Source: Bacteroidota bacterium
Lineage (GTDB): Bacteria > Bacteroidota > Bacteroidia > AKYH767-A > 2013-40CM-41-45
NCBI GenBank assembly: GCA_016720935.1
Contig: JADKJP010000007.1
Coordinates: 372,001 to 436,000, forward strand
Direction of reading: 5' to 3'
Length of the DNA: 64,000 bases
Of this stretch, positions 1 through 7,873 are shown in pieces; the first letter of the stretch is position 1, and each line of letters starts with the position of its first letter. The notes beneath the pieces were generated by a model. That model ran no database searches. It was not told the origin of the DNA and saw only the letters and a list, made by a program, of their open reading frames with translations. The position numbers were made by a program, and so were the translations under genes.

Positions 1-126
1 TCCGACAACCAGTGCAGGCCGCTGTGCAAAAACTTTATAGGTATTTTCAGTCGTCTTGTTTCTTTGTGCTATGGTAATTAATGTGAAACACATCAAAACC
101 ATTGTTAATTTTAGCTTTAACTTCAT
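1..126 (-). CDS. 5' end of a probable PafA-like alkaline phosphatase (truncated by window edge)
   Basis: An ATG at 124-126 on the minus strand opens a frame that reads to the edge without a stop (42 codons). The product starts with a signal peptide (MKLKLKLTMVLMCF then a hydrophobic stretch ending TIAQ) and finishes with RPALVVG. Bacteroidetes PafA-type alkaline phosphatases start their mature part with a similar RPxLVVG segment just before the metal-binding aspartate. The family call rests on that short motif and is an inference. The gene follows the PAP2 gene by 13 bases on the same strand, so the two are probably co-transcribed and may both act on periplasmic phosphate esters. Confidence 0.5.
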   Translation of the reverse strand, partial: MKLKLKLTMVLMCFTLITIAQRNKTTENTYKVFAQRPALVVG

Positions 127-139
127 ATGATCAATTCAA

Positions 140-745
140 TTAAGGACGATGACGATGATTGGTTGAGTGCTTTTTGGAAGGAAGGTAATTTAAATCAATA
201 TACCTGTACGTTTTTGCTGTCGCAACTCCAAGGATGACTCCCAGCAAAGCACCGCAAATGATATCACCCGGATAATGGACACCCAGATAAATTCGGCTGA
301 AAGATACTACGGAAGCCCAGATAATCATCACTCTCTGTAAGCGCTGATGTCTTCCCCGGAAGAAATAGATCAGAAAGGCTGTTAAGCCAAATACATTCGC
401 GGCATGAGAGGAAACGAAACCATACATCCCACCGCAGTATCCATTTACAAGGTGAACTTCACTCCCGATCATCGGATCATGACAAGGCCTGAGGCGCATG
501 ACGGTATTTTTTATTAGAGAAGAAGAAATCTGATCGCTCAGCACGATCAGGACGCCAATAGCAATCAAGACAGAAAAAAAACGGTGAGGATACCTTTTAT
601 AAATAAACCAGGCCAGGAAAACATAGAATGGTACCCAAAGCCACTTGTAACTGATCCAGAAAAAAATGAAATCCAGCACCGGATTGTTCAGGTGATTGAA
701 GAAAAGCAACAATGCCGCATCAATGCTTTGCAGTTTTTCAAACAT
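140..745 (-). CDS. PAP2-family membrane phosphatase
   Basis: A 201-residue integral membrane protein with about five hydrophobic segments. The phosphatidic-acid-phosphatase type 2 signature is present in order: KNTVMRLRP (KxxxxxxRP), SSHAAN (the PSGH-type second motif, here with S and A substitutions) and SRIYLGVHYPGD (SRxxxxxHxxxD). The family dephosphorylates lipid phosphates such as undecaprenyl pyrophosphate or phosphatidylglycerol phosphate, with the active site on the periplasmic side; the substrate here cannot be told. The start lies 7 bases after the obgE stop, so it is probably the fourth gene of the hpt-adk-obgE transcript. The basic C-terminal tail (KKHSTNHRHRP) is unremarkable. 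Confidence 0.85.
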   Translation of the reverse strand: MFEKLQSIDAALLLFFNHLNNPVLDFIFFWISYKWLWVPFYVFLAWFIYKRYPHRFFSVLIAIGVLIVLSDQISSSLIKNTVMRLRPCHDPMIGSEVHLVNGYCGGMYGFVSSHAANVFGLTAFLIYFFRGRHQRLQRVMIIWASVVSFSRIYLGVHYPGDIICGALLGVILGVATAKTYRYIDLNYLPSKKHSTNHRHRP

Positions 746-752
746 GTCAGGA

Positions 753-1745
753 TCATTTATTCAGTTCAGCCCACAACATATCTTTCAATTCCTCTATTCC
801 CATTTGCGCGACTGATGAAATGAACACAGTTTTGATATCCTTCGGAAGATCCTTTTGCATTTCTTTGATCAGTTCAGCATCGAGCATATCACATTTTGTG
901 ATTGCAAGGACTCTGGATTTATCAAGCAATTCCGGATTGTATTGCTTCAATTCATTCAGCAAAATTGCATAATCTGCTTTGATGTCTTTGCTATCACAGG
1001 GGATCATGAAAAGCAGAATACTGTTCCTCTCGATGTGTCTGAGAAACCTTAAACCGATTCCTTTTCCCAAATGTGCGCCTTCAATAATTCCGGGAATGTC
1101 AGCCATCACAAAAGACTTTCCATTCCGATAAGAAACAATACCAAGATTGGGAACAAGAGTAGTAAAAGGATAATCCGCTATTTCAGGTTTAGCCGCGCTC
1201 ACGACTGATAACAAAGTGGACTTACCAGCATTTGGAAACCCGACCAGACCAACATCCGCAAGAATTTTTAATTCAAGAACTTTCCATTCTTCGAGTCCGG
1301 ATTCTCCGGGCTGAGCAAAACGTGGTGCTTGTAAAGTAGCAGATTTAAAATGATTATTTCCCTTTCCTCCTCTTCCACCCGGAACGATGATCTTTTCTTC
1401 ACCGTCTTCCGTAATTTCAAATATCACCTCCCCGCTTTCCGCGTCGCGGGCAACAGTACCGACAGGAACTTCCAGTATTTCATCTTTGCCATCTTTGCCT
1501 GTACGCAAAGCACCTTCTCCATTTCCACCCGGTTCCGCGATCACATGTTTGCGGTATTTCAGGTGAAGCAATGTCCACAGTTGCTTGTTACCTTTCAGAA
1601 TAATATGACCGCCTCTTCCACCATCTCCTCCATCCGGTCCGCCTTTGGCGGTATAGCGGTCACGGTGAAAATGCGCTGAACCCGCACCACCTGCGCCACT
1701 GCGACAACAAATTTTTACATAATCGACAAAATTGGACGAGGCCAT
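753..1745 (-). CDS. obgE: GTPase Obg/CgtA
   Basis: A 330-residue Obg GTPase, which binds the 50S ribosomal subunit and acts in ribosome maturation and stress signalling. The glycine-rich Obg fold fills about residues 1-160 (for example GGPDGGDGGRGG). It is followed by the G domain with the P-loop GFPNAGKST, the switch/G3 segment DIPGI and the NKxD-type ITKCD. The length is normal for the short Bacteroidetes form, which lacks a C-terminal extension. It sits 99 bases downstream of adk and 7 bases upstream of the PAP2 gene, all on the minus strand. Nothing looks missing. Confidence 0.97.
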   Translation of the reverse strand: MASSNFVDYVKICCRSGAGGAGSAHFHRDRYTAKGGPDGGDGGRGGHIILKGNKQLWTLLHLKYRKHVIAEPGGNGEGALRTGKDGKDEILEVPVGTVARDAESGEVIFEITEDGEEKIIVPGGRGGKGNNHFKSATLQAPRFAQPGESGLEEWKVLELKILADVGLVGFPNAGKSTLLSVVSAAKPEIADYPFTTLVPNLGIVSYRNGKSFVMADIPGIIEGAHLGKGIGLRFLRHIERNSILLFMIPCDSKDIKADYAILLNELKQYNPELLDKSRVLAITKCDMLDAELIKEMQKDLPKDIKTVFISSVAQMGIEELKDMLWAELNK

Positions 1746-1844
1746 TTTTCTTCTTCCTTCAATTTTACTAATGATAAAAGAGTTCCACTTTAATCAAAGT
1801 GGATCGTACTAATTAAGTATTCAATAAAAACCGAAGCCGGAAAA

Positions 1845-2414
1845 TTATTTATCGATTTCAGAACACAATTTTGAAAAAATCTCATCGATACTTCCCACTC
1901 CGGGAATGCCTCGGTATTTATTCTGATTGGTATAATAGTCTTTCAGAGGAGCAGTTTTAGAATTGTATTCATTAATCCGTTTACGAATGACTTCTTCATT
2001 CTGATCATCCGGCCGGCCTGAATCTTTCCCTCTGTTCAATAATCGTTTGATCAATTCTTCATCTTCCACTTCCAGCGACAACATCATGTTGATGGATGTA
2101 TTTTTTGAAGCAAGCATTTTATCGAGCGCTTGAGCTTGCGCAGTAGTTCTTGGAAAACCGTCAAAGATGAAGCCTTTCGCCGAAGCATTGGAATCAATCT
2201 TTCCTTCAATCATTCCGATGACCACAGCATCCGGAACAAGTAAACCCTGATCCATCAATTTTTTCGCTTCCAGTCCAAGCGTGGTTTGACCCGCTACTTC
2301 GCTTCGAAGGATATCACCTGTTGAAAGGTGAACAAGACTATAACGGGAAATCAGTTTTTCACTCTGTGTACCTTTTCCGGCGCCGGGAGGGCCGAAGAGA
2401 ACGATATTCAGCAT
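1845..2414 (-). CDS. adk: Adenylate kinase
   Basis: A 189-residue adenylate kinase (ATP + AMP to 2 ADP, cytoplasmic). The P-loop GPPGAGKGTQ is at residues 8-17, the NMP-binding segment STGDILR follows, and DGFPRT lies near residue 85. The LID is short (GRPDD), as in the short-type enzymes common in Bacteroidetes. The ATG at 2412-2414 puts the glycine-rich loop at the usual distance from the N-terminus. It lies between hpt and obgE on the minus strand. The 170-base hpt-adk gap holds two perfect inverted repeats (separate entries) that could act as processing or attenuation structures. Confidence 0.97.
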   Translation of the reverse strand: MLNIVLFGPPGAGKGTQSEKLISRYSLVHLSTGDILRSEVAGQTTLGLEAKKLMDQGLLVPDAVVIGMIEGKIDSNASAKGFIFDGFPRTTAQAQALDKMLASKNTSINMMLSLEVEDEELIKRLLNRGKDSGRPDDQNEEVIRKRINEYNSKTAPLKDYYTNQNKYRGIPGVGSIDEIFSKLCSEIDK

Positions 2415-2465
2415 TTCAGGTCAGGATTATATTTCATTTTATACCGCTCATACATCAATTTTCGA

Positions 2466-2490
2466 AATTGGTTAAGCGGCATAACCAATT
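2466..2490. repeat. Perfect 9-bp inverted repeat with 7-base loop
   Basis: AATTGGTTA (2466-2474) pairs with TAACCAATT (2482-2490) around the loop AGCGGCA. It lies in the untranslated gap between the hpt stop and the adk start. There is no T-run on either side, so it is not a classical terminator. It may be a transcript-stabilising hairpin or one half of a small repeat element. Confidence 0.6.
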
Positions 2491-2493
2491 CTA

Positions 2494-2530
2494 ATGCAGG
2501 TTATTCGTCTATATTATCGGAAACCTGCAT
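2494..2530. repeat. Second perfect 9-bp inverted repeat, 19-base loop
   Basis: ATGCAGGTT (2494-2502) pairs with AACCTGCAT (2522-2530). It begins only 3 bases after the previous inverted repeat, giving two adjacent hairpins within the hpt-adk gap. Another CCTGC and two TGCA words lie within the next 40 bases, so alternative pairings are possible. Confidence 0.6.
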
Positions 2531-2584
2531 AAGATTTGGTATACCTGCTTGTAAACTTCTGCAAACGGATGCAGCCGCAACTTG

Positions 2585-3121
2585 CTATTCAGATAACTTA
2601 TAAATATCTACATAATTTCTTCCCAATCCATCGTAATCCAATCCATACCCTACAAGGAAATCATTCGGAACTTCAAAACCACAATAATCCACCTTAACAT
2701 CGTGTTTCAATGCTTTGGGCTTTAATAACAAACTCGCGAAGCGCACATCTGCAGGAGCGTGTTTTCTTAATTCTTCGTATAAATATACTGCAGTATCTCC
2801 GGTATCTACGATATCTTCAAGCACCACAACATGACGATTTTTTAAATCTGTTGAAATGCCGACAACACTCTTTACTGTTCCTGTAGATTGTGTTCCTGAA
2901 TAAGATGAAACGCGAATAAAACTGACTTCACAATCAATTGTGAGTCGTTTGAATAAATCCGCTGCAAAGAGAAATGCACCACTTAAAACGCAAACAAACA
3001 CCGGGACTTTGTCCTTGTAATCAGAATTCATTTGGTTGGCCAACTCTTCAATTCTCTTCTGGATCTTCTCTGAAGGAATGTTAACCGTGAAATTCTTGTC
3101 TTTTATGGTGATTTTTTGCAT
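2585..3121 (-). CDS. hpt: Hypoxanthine phosphoribosyltransferase
   Basis: A purine-salvage enzyme that converts hypoxanthine (or guanine) and PRPP to the nucleotide. I place the start at the internal ATG at 3119-3121 (MQKITIKDKNF), giving 178 residues. The reading frame stays open 35 codons further upstream, but that stretch is not family-like and overlaps a strong promoter match. The PRPP loop VVVLEDIVDTGDT is intact, and the C-terminal substrate-binding segment (FLVGYGLDYDGLGRNYVDI) matches the family. It is the first gene of the minus-strand hpt-adk-obgE-PAP2 run and is divergent from purK, so purine salvage and de novo synthesis genes sit back to back. Confidence 0.95.
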   Translation of the reverse strand: MQKITIKDKNFTVNIPSEKIQKRIEELANQMNSDYKDKVPVFVCVLSGAFLFAADLFKRLTIDCEVSFIRVSSYSGTQSTGTVKSVVGISTDLKNRHVVVLEDIVDTGDTAVYLYEELRKHAPADVRFASLLLKPKALKHDVKVDYCGFEVPNDFLVGYGLDYDGLGRNYVDIYKLSE

Positions 3122-3139
3122 AAATTGAGGAACCAGCCG

Positions 3140-3169
3140 CAAAAGTAAGATTAATATGGGAGGAGTCAA
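3140..3169 (-). promoter_or_regulatory. Bacteroidetes-type promoter for hpt
   Basis: On the minus strand, ATTG (TTG at 3167-3169) is followed after exactly 19 bases by TACTTTTG (3140-3147), matching the Bacteroidetes -33/-7 consensus TTTG/TAnnTTTG. The predicted transcription start is near 3134, giving a leader of about 13 bases to the ATG at 3121 and ruling out the longer upstream start. Confidence 0.6.
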
Positions 3170-3233
3170 TTGAAATTCATGGATTTTTAAGGTTTTAGCA
3201 GGTGGCGGGGAATGAGTAATTTGCACCGAAATT

Positions 3234-4376
3234 ATGAGTAAAGCATTCTACGATACATTGCGTTTTGGCATACTTGGAGGCGGACAACTGGGTCGTATGC
3301 TCATCCAGAAAGCGACAGATTTCAATGTCACTAATGTGGTATTGGACCCTGATCCTGAGGCTCCTTGCCGCTATCTGGCTGATGAATTTGTTTGCGGTTC
3401 TTTCCAGGATTATGAAACCGTTCTTGCTTTCGGCCGAACAGTTGACCTGCTAACCATCGAAATCGAACATGTGAATGTGGAAGCCCTGGAGCAACTCGAA
3501 AAAGAAGGAATTGTAGTTTATCCACAATCCAGAGTAATCCGGTTGGTACAGGACAAAGGACTTCAGAAGATATTTTACCGGACTCATGGAATCCCGACAG
3601 CTGAATTTCATCTCCTCGATTCAATTGAGCACATCGCGAAATATGCATCGCAATTCCCCTTTATTCAGAAATTGAGAAAGGGAGGATATGATGGAAAGGG
3701 TGTCGTGAAACTCGAGAATAGCGGAGAAATTATAAAAGGTTTTGACGCACCGAGTATTCTCGAAAAATTAATCGATTTCGAAAAAGAAATTTCTGTGCTT
3801 GTCGCCAGGAATGCGCAAGGTGAATGCAAAGCTTTTCCGGTTGTAGAAATGGAATTTAACCCGGAAGCAAATCTCGTTGAATATCTTTTTTCTCCTGCTT
3901 CTATTTCTCCTCAACACGAACAAAAAGCGGAGGCAATCGCTCTGGAAGTTGCGCGATCCATACAACTTGTAGGATTGCTGGCCGTAGAAATGTTCCTGAC
4001 CAAAAGCGGAGAAATTCTTGTCAACGAAATCGCTCCACGTCCACACAACAGTGGCCATCAAACCATAGAAGGCAATACTACCTCTCAATACGAACAACAT
4101 TTGCGGGCTATCCTCGGTTTACCTCTTGGTTCCACCAACATCACCAAACCAAGTGTAATGGTCAACCTGCTCGGAGAAAAAGGATTCAACGGACATGCAG
4201 TGTATGAAGGCTTAAAGGAAGCTCTCTCGATTGAAGGCGTGCATCTTCATTTGTATGGAAAAAAGATTACAAAACCATTTCGCAAAATGGGACATGTAAC
4301 TGTTACCGCGGATACACTGGAAGAAGCAAAATCAAAAGCGAAAAAAGTCAAAGACCTGATTCGCGTTATTGCCTGA
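3234..4376 (+). CDS. purK: 5-(carboxyamino)imidazole ribonucleotide synthase
   Basis: A 380-residue ATP-grasp enzyme of de novo purine synthesis (AIR + bicarbonate + ATP to N5-CAIR). Near the N-terminus is the nucleotide-binding GILGGGQLGRML. The ATP-grasp core has KLRKGGYDGKGV, and the metal-binding segment NEIAPRPHNSGH is intact. The length is normal. It overlaps the open frame of purE, whose true start lies 50 bases further on, so the pair forms a purK-purE operon in the order usual for Bacteroidetes. It is divergent from hpt across a 112-base gap. Confidence 0.97.
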   Translation: MSKAFYDTLRFGILGGGQLGRMLIQKATDFNVTNVVLDPDPEAPCRYLADEFVCGSFQDYETVLAFGRTVDLLTIEIEHVNVEALEQLEKEGIVVYPQSRVIRLVQDKGLQKIFYRTHGIPTAEFHLLDSIEHIAKYASQFPFIQKLRKGGYDGKGVVKLENSGEIIKGFDAPSILEKLIDFEKEISVLVARNAQGECKAFPVVEMEFNPEANLVEYLFSPASISPQHEQKAEAIALEVARSIQLVGLLAVEMFLTKSGEILVNEIAPRPHNSGHQTIEGNTTSQYEQHLRAILGLPLGSTNITKPSVMVNLLGEKGFNGHAVYEGLKEALSIEGVHLHLYGKKITKPFRKMGHVTVTADTLEEAKSKAKKVKDLIRVIA

Positions 4377-4425
4377 TGAATTCAATCAACATTTAATACA
4401 ACCATTGACAAACAACCTCAACGCC

Positions 4426-4923
4426 ATGCCAAAATCTATTCTTGTCGGAATTATCATGGGCAGTCAGTCTGATCTGCAAATCATGAATGAAGCAGCTCAG
4501 ATTTTATCCAAATTAAACATAGGTTATGAAATATCCATCGTTTCCGCTCACCGTACACCGGAGAGAATGTTTGATTACGCGAAAGAAGCGGCTGGCAGAG
4601 GTCTGAAAGTTATCATCGCCGGAGCCGGTGGCGCCGCGCATTTACCGGGAATGGTAGCATCGCTTACTCCCCTTCCCGTCATTGGTGTTCCTATTCGTTC
4701 CAGCAATTCTATTGATGGTTGGGATTCTGTTCTTTCCATTCTCCAAATGCCCAATGGTGTTCCCGTCGCGACTGTCGCTCTCAACGCAGCACAAAATGCA
4801 GGAATTCTCGCCGCACAAATTATCGGATCTTCAAATGCCGAAGTACTCGAGAGAGTTTCAAAATTCAAAGAAGAATTGAAAGAAAAAGTCATCAAAAGCA
4901 ACAACGAAATTTCTCCTTCCTGA
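4426..4923 (+). CDS. purE: N5-carboxyaminoimidazole ribonucleotide mutase
   Basis: Converts N5-CAIR, the PurK product, to CAIR. I choose the ATG at 4426 (MPKSILVGIIMGSQSD), 165 residues, because the class I PurE fold starts there. The 19 codons before it overlap the purK stop and look like leader. The signature GIIMGSQSDL, SAHRTPERM and the glycine-rich AGAGGAAHLPGM are all intact, so this is a normal bacterial class I mutase. Together with purK it makes a two-gene operon. The next gene, an outer-membrane protein, starts 110 bases downstream and is unrelated. Confidence 0.96.
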   Translation: MPKSILVGIIMGSQSDLQIMNEAAQILSKLNIGYEISIVSAHRTPERMFDYAKEAAGRGLKVIIAGAGGAAHLPGMVASLTPLPVIGVPIRSSNSIDGWDSVLSILQMPNGVPVATVALNAAQNAGILAAQIIGSSNAEVLERVSKFKEELKEKVIKSNNEISPS

Positions 4924-5033
4924 TCAATAGTTTTTTTTTCATCACATATTATCCATCCTGAAAGTTCCACCTCTTGAGGGGTTATTCCTGAATCAAATGC
5001 ATTTTATTTTCGTCGGCACAATCAGTCGACACA

Positions 5034-5846
5034 ATGCATTTGAAATATATTTGCGGATTTATTCTCTACTACAGCCTTGCATCAGGCTCCTCCTCCGTTC
5101 CGATGAATGCTCACCAGGCGGGACTGGCAGGGCTCGGCACAACAGTGAAGAATTCGTTTTCAGCTTTTCAAAACCCTTCGCTCTCTGCACTATCAGAGCA
5201 TCCCTCTTTTTGTCTTGGCGCGGAAAATAAATATTTCATTTCTGAACTTCAGTCTTACCTGTTCCAGGGAACTATTCCAATAAAATCAGGGTCAGCTATT
5301 GGTGTATCCGGATACAGAACCGGGACAAAGGATTTTTTTGAAAGAAGACTTGGAGTTCATTATGCAAGAAAGCTTTCTGGAAAATTATACGGAGGAATAG
5401 AAATTTTCCATCAGCTATACAAAGTGAACGAAGGGAATTACTCGCCATTAGGAAACTGGTCGGGCATCATCGGAGTGTATTCCAAACCGCTTCCTTTTCT
5501 TGAAGTGGGTGCAACACTTCACAATCCCGCAAATTTTCACAGAAAGAAAAATCAAACTGAATTGCTTTCTCCGGCATTAAACTTAGGTGTATCCTGGATG
5601 CTGTCGTCTAAATTATTCATGAGAATGGAGCTTTCTCAAAATGCCGGTAACGGGACAATTTTGATGAATGCACTGGAATACAAACCCGGCGAACGTCTCA
5701 TTGTTCGCGCCGGGTACAAAACAAATCCATCGCAACCGGCATTTGGATTTGGCTTACTCGTGAACAAAATGAAACTGGATGCTGCTTGCATGTATCATCC
5801 TGTTCTTGGTTTTTATCCTTCGGTTTCAATTAGCCAGGAACTATGA
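5034..5846 (+). CDS. PorV/PorQ-like outer-membrane beta-barrel protein
   Basis: A 270-residue protein with a signal-peptide-like N-terminus (MHLKYICGFILYYSLASG). The mature start has the AG..GLG......SAFQNPS pattern typical of the FadL-like PorV/PorQ superfamily, followed by alternating aromatic/hydrophobic strands. The C-terminal strand pattern (AFGFGLLVNKMKLDAAC, then GFYPSVSIS) is also barrel-like. Its function is unknown; PorV and PorQ themselves belong to the T9SS attachment machinery, but this protein is divergent and shorter. Its stop overlaps the start of the next gene (ATGA overlap, 5843-5846), so the two are translationally coupled and probably work together in the outer membrane. 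Confidence 0.6.
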   Translation: MHLKYICGFILYYSLASGSSSVPMNAHQAGLAGLGTTVKNSFSAFQNPSLSALSEHPSFCLGAENKYFISELQSYLFQGTIPIKSGSAIGVSGYRTGTKDFFERRLGVHYARKLSGKLYGGIEIFHQLYKVNEGNYSPLGNWSGIIGVYSKPLPFLEVGATLHNPANFHRKKNQTELLSPALNLGVSWMLSSKLFMRMELSQNAGNGTILMNALEYKPGERLIVRAGYKTNPSQPAFGFGLLVNKMKLDAACMYHPVLGFYPSVSISQEL

Positions 5847-7873
5847 AGTATTTACTTGCTTTCCTGCTCAGTTTTTTCTGGTTTCAAAATTTCTGTTTTT
5901 CTCAAAACAAACAAACAGAAGAATTGCCTTTATCCATTCGTAACGATTTTGAAACGATGGCAGCGAATGGAAGCAATCCTGAAAATATTCAGGAATATCA
6001 AGAGCAGATAGCGGAATACAGAAAACATCCATTGCAGCTAAACAAAAGTTCATTGGAAGAACTGGAACAATTTCCATTCTTTACAAATCAACAAGCAAAA
6101 GCGATTATTGAACATCGGGAAAAATTCGGACCGATCAGAGCAATAGAGGAATTGCAGGTGATCTCAGAATTTTCTTTAGACGAAATCCGCAGACTGTCAG
6201 GAACCGTGAGTTTGGGAAATATAAACGAGGGAATGAAAGCCAATGCGAAAAACTTATTGCTGAAAGCGGATCAGTCGCTGACATTAAGGTTTCAGCAAAG
6301 TTTATCAGGCAATGCATCTTCCGAAGAATATTCCGGTCCTCCCTATAAGTTGTATGCTCGCTATAAATACCGCTTTGAAAACAGATTTCGTTTTAGCATC
6401 ACAGGAGAAAAAGATCCGGGAGAAAGTTTTTTCAATGCGAATCAGAAAAAAGGATTTGACTTTACAAGCGCTTATTTTGAATACCAGTCAAAAGGAATGA
6501 TAAAAAAAATCATTGTTGGTGATTACGCTGTTCAATTTGGACAAGGGTTGGTGATGTGGTCGGGTTTTGGTTTTGGAAAAAGCTCTGAAACGGTTTTGAT
6601 CAAGAAAAATGCGAGAGGCATTATCCCCTATTCTTCCACTGATGAAAACAGTTATTTCCGGGGAATTGCAGCCCGGGTCGCGATCAGGAAATTTTACTCT
6701 GAACTATTTTATTCGAAACACAATTTAGATGGAAATCTTCAACAAAGCGTTTCGGGAAACTATATCACTTCCTTGCAAACCACGGGTTATCATCGAACAT
6801 CGGGAGAACTGGCAGACAAACATTCTCAAACAGAAGAAATTTACGGAACTAGTTTGACTTATTCCTCCAGGCGCTTCAACACAGGAATAATTGGATATTT
6901 TACCCGTTTTGAACTTCCTTTTACAAAAAACACAACCACTTACAGTCGTTTCGATTTTAATGAAAAGGAAAATCTGAATGCAGGATTCCATTACAATTAT
7001 CTTTACCGGAATATCAACTTATTCGGCGAAGCTGGTATGAGCAAATCCGGAGGAATGGCACTGCTCCAGGGAGTGATCACACAACTCAGTCAAAACCTTG
7101 GTGCATCATTGATGGTACGTCATTACGAAAGAAATTACCAGGCATTGAAGGCGCATGGTTTCAGTGAAAACTCTTATACAGGAAATGAATCCGGTTGGTA
7201 TATGGGACTGAACTGGAAAATCAATCGAATGATTGCTTTGTCGGGATATGCGGATATTTTTCAATTTCCATGGTTAAAATATCAGGTTGATCTTCCATCA
7301 CAAGGTTCTGAAAACCTGGTGCAGGTTTCCTGGATTCCCAGGAAAACAATAGAGATGTACGGACGATACCGGATTCAACAAAAAGAAGAAAACGAAATTG
7401 CTCCGGATGGAAAATTGCATTCTCTGACAAACAGTGTTCAACAAAACATCCGATGGAATCTGCGGATGGATCTGGATGAAACCTGGGAATGGAGCAGCCG
7501 CTTTGAATATATCCAGACAAGAAAAGGAGTTTCAAAACCCATGAAAGGCTTTGCACTTTATCAGGAAATCTTTTACCATCCTTTGAAAAGTAAAATTTCA
7601 GGATCAGTACGTTATGCTTTGTTCAATTGTCCGGATTATGATGCCAGAATATACTCTTATGAAAATGATGTTTTATACTCCTACTCTATCCCGGCTTCCT
7701 ATGGAACCGGAAACAGGTTTTATATAAACCTCAGGTATCGTGTATTTCGAGGAATGAATCTCTGGTTCAAGTATGCATCAACAAGTTTTTCAAAACTACC
7801 GGCAACAGCAGATCCGGACGAATCAAACAATCTGAAATCAGAATATAAAATGCAGATGATTTTTCAGTTTTAG
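5843..7873 (+). CDS. Helix-hairpin-helix outer-membrane barrel protein
   Basis: A 676-residue secreted protein with a signal peptide ending near CFSQ. Residues about 60-120 carry tandem helix-hairpin-helix motifs of the ComEA type (LNKSSLEELEQFPFFTNQQA, then FGPIRAIEELQVI). The rest, roughly 140-676, is rich in alternating aromatic strands and ends in a terminal phenylalanine strand (MQMIFQF), as expected for an outer-membrane barrel. HhH domains usually bind DNA without sequence preference, so an outer-membrane role in DNA contact or uptake is possible but unproven. It overlaps the preceding barrel gene by 4 bases and its stop overlaps the convergent aroA stop. Confidence 0.65.
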   Translation: MKYLLAFLLSFFWFQNFCFSQNKQTEELPLSIRNDFETMAANGSNPENIQEYQEQIAEYRKHPLQLNKSSLEELEQFPFFTNQQAKAIIEHREKFGPIRAIEELQVISEFSLDEIRRLSGTVSLGNINEGMKANAKNLLLKADQSLTLRFQQSLSGNASSEEYSGPPYKLYARYKYRFENRFRFSITGEKDPGESFFNANQKKGFDFTSAYFEYQSKGMIKKIIVGDYAVQFGQGLVMWSGFGFGKSSETVLIKKNARGIIPYSSTDENSYFRGIAARVAIRKFYSELFYSKHNLDGNLQQSVSGNYITSLQTTGYHRTSGELADKHSQTEEIYGTSLTYSSRRFNTGIIGYFTRFELPFTKNTTTYSRFDFNEKENLNAGFHYNYLYRNINLFGEAGMSKSGGMALLQGVITQLSQNLGASLMVRHYERNYQALKAHGFSENSYTGNESGWYMGLNWKINRMIALSGYADIFQFPWLKYQVDLPSQGSENLVQVSWIPRKTIEMYGRYRIQQKEENEIAPDGKLHSLTNSVQQNIRWNLRMDLDETWEWSSRFEYIQTRKGVSKPMKGFALYQEIFYHPLKSKISGSVRYALFNCPDYDARIYSYENDVLYSYSIPASYGTGNRFYINLRYRVFRGMNLWFKYASTSFSKLPATADPDESNNLKSEYKMQMIFQF

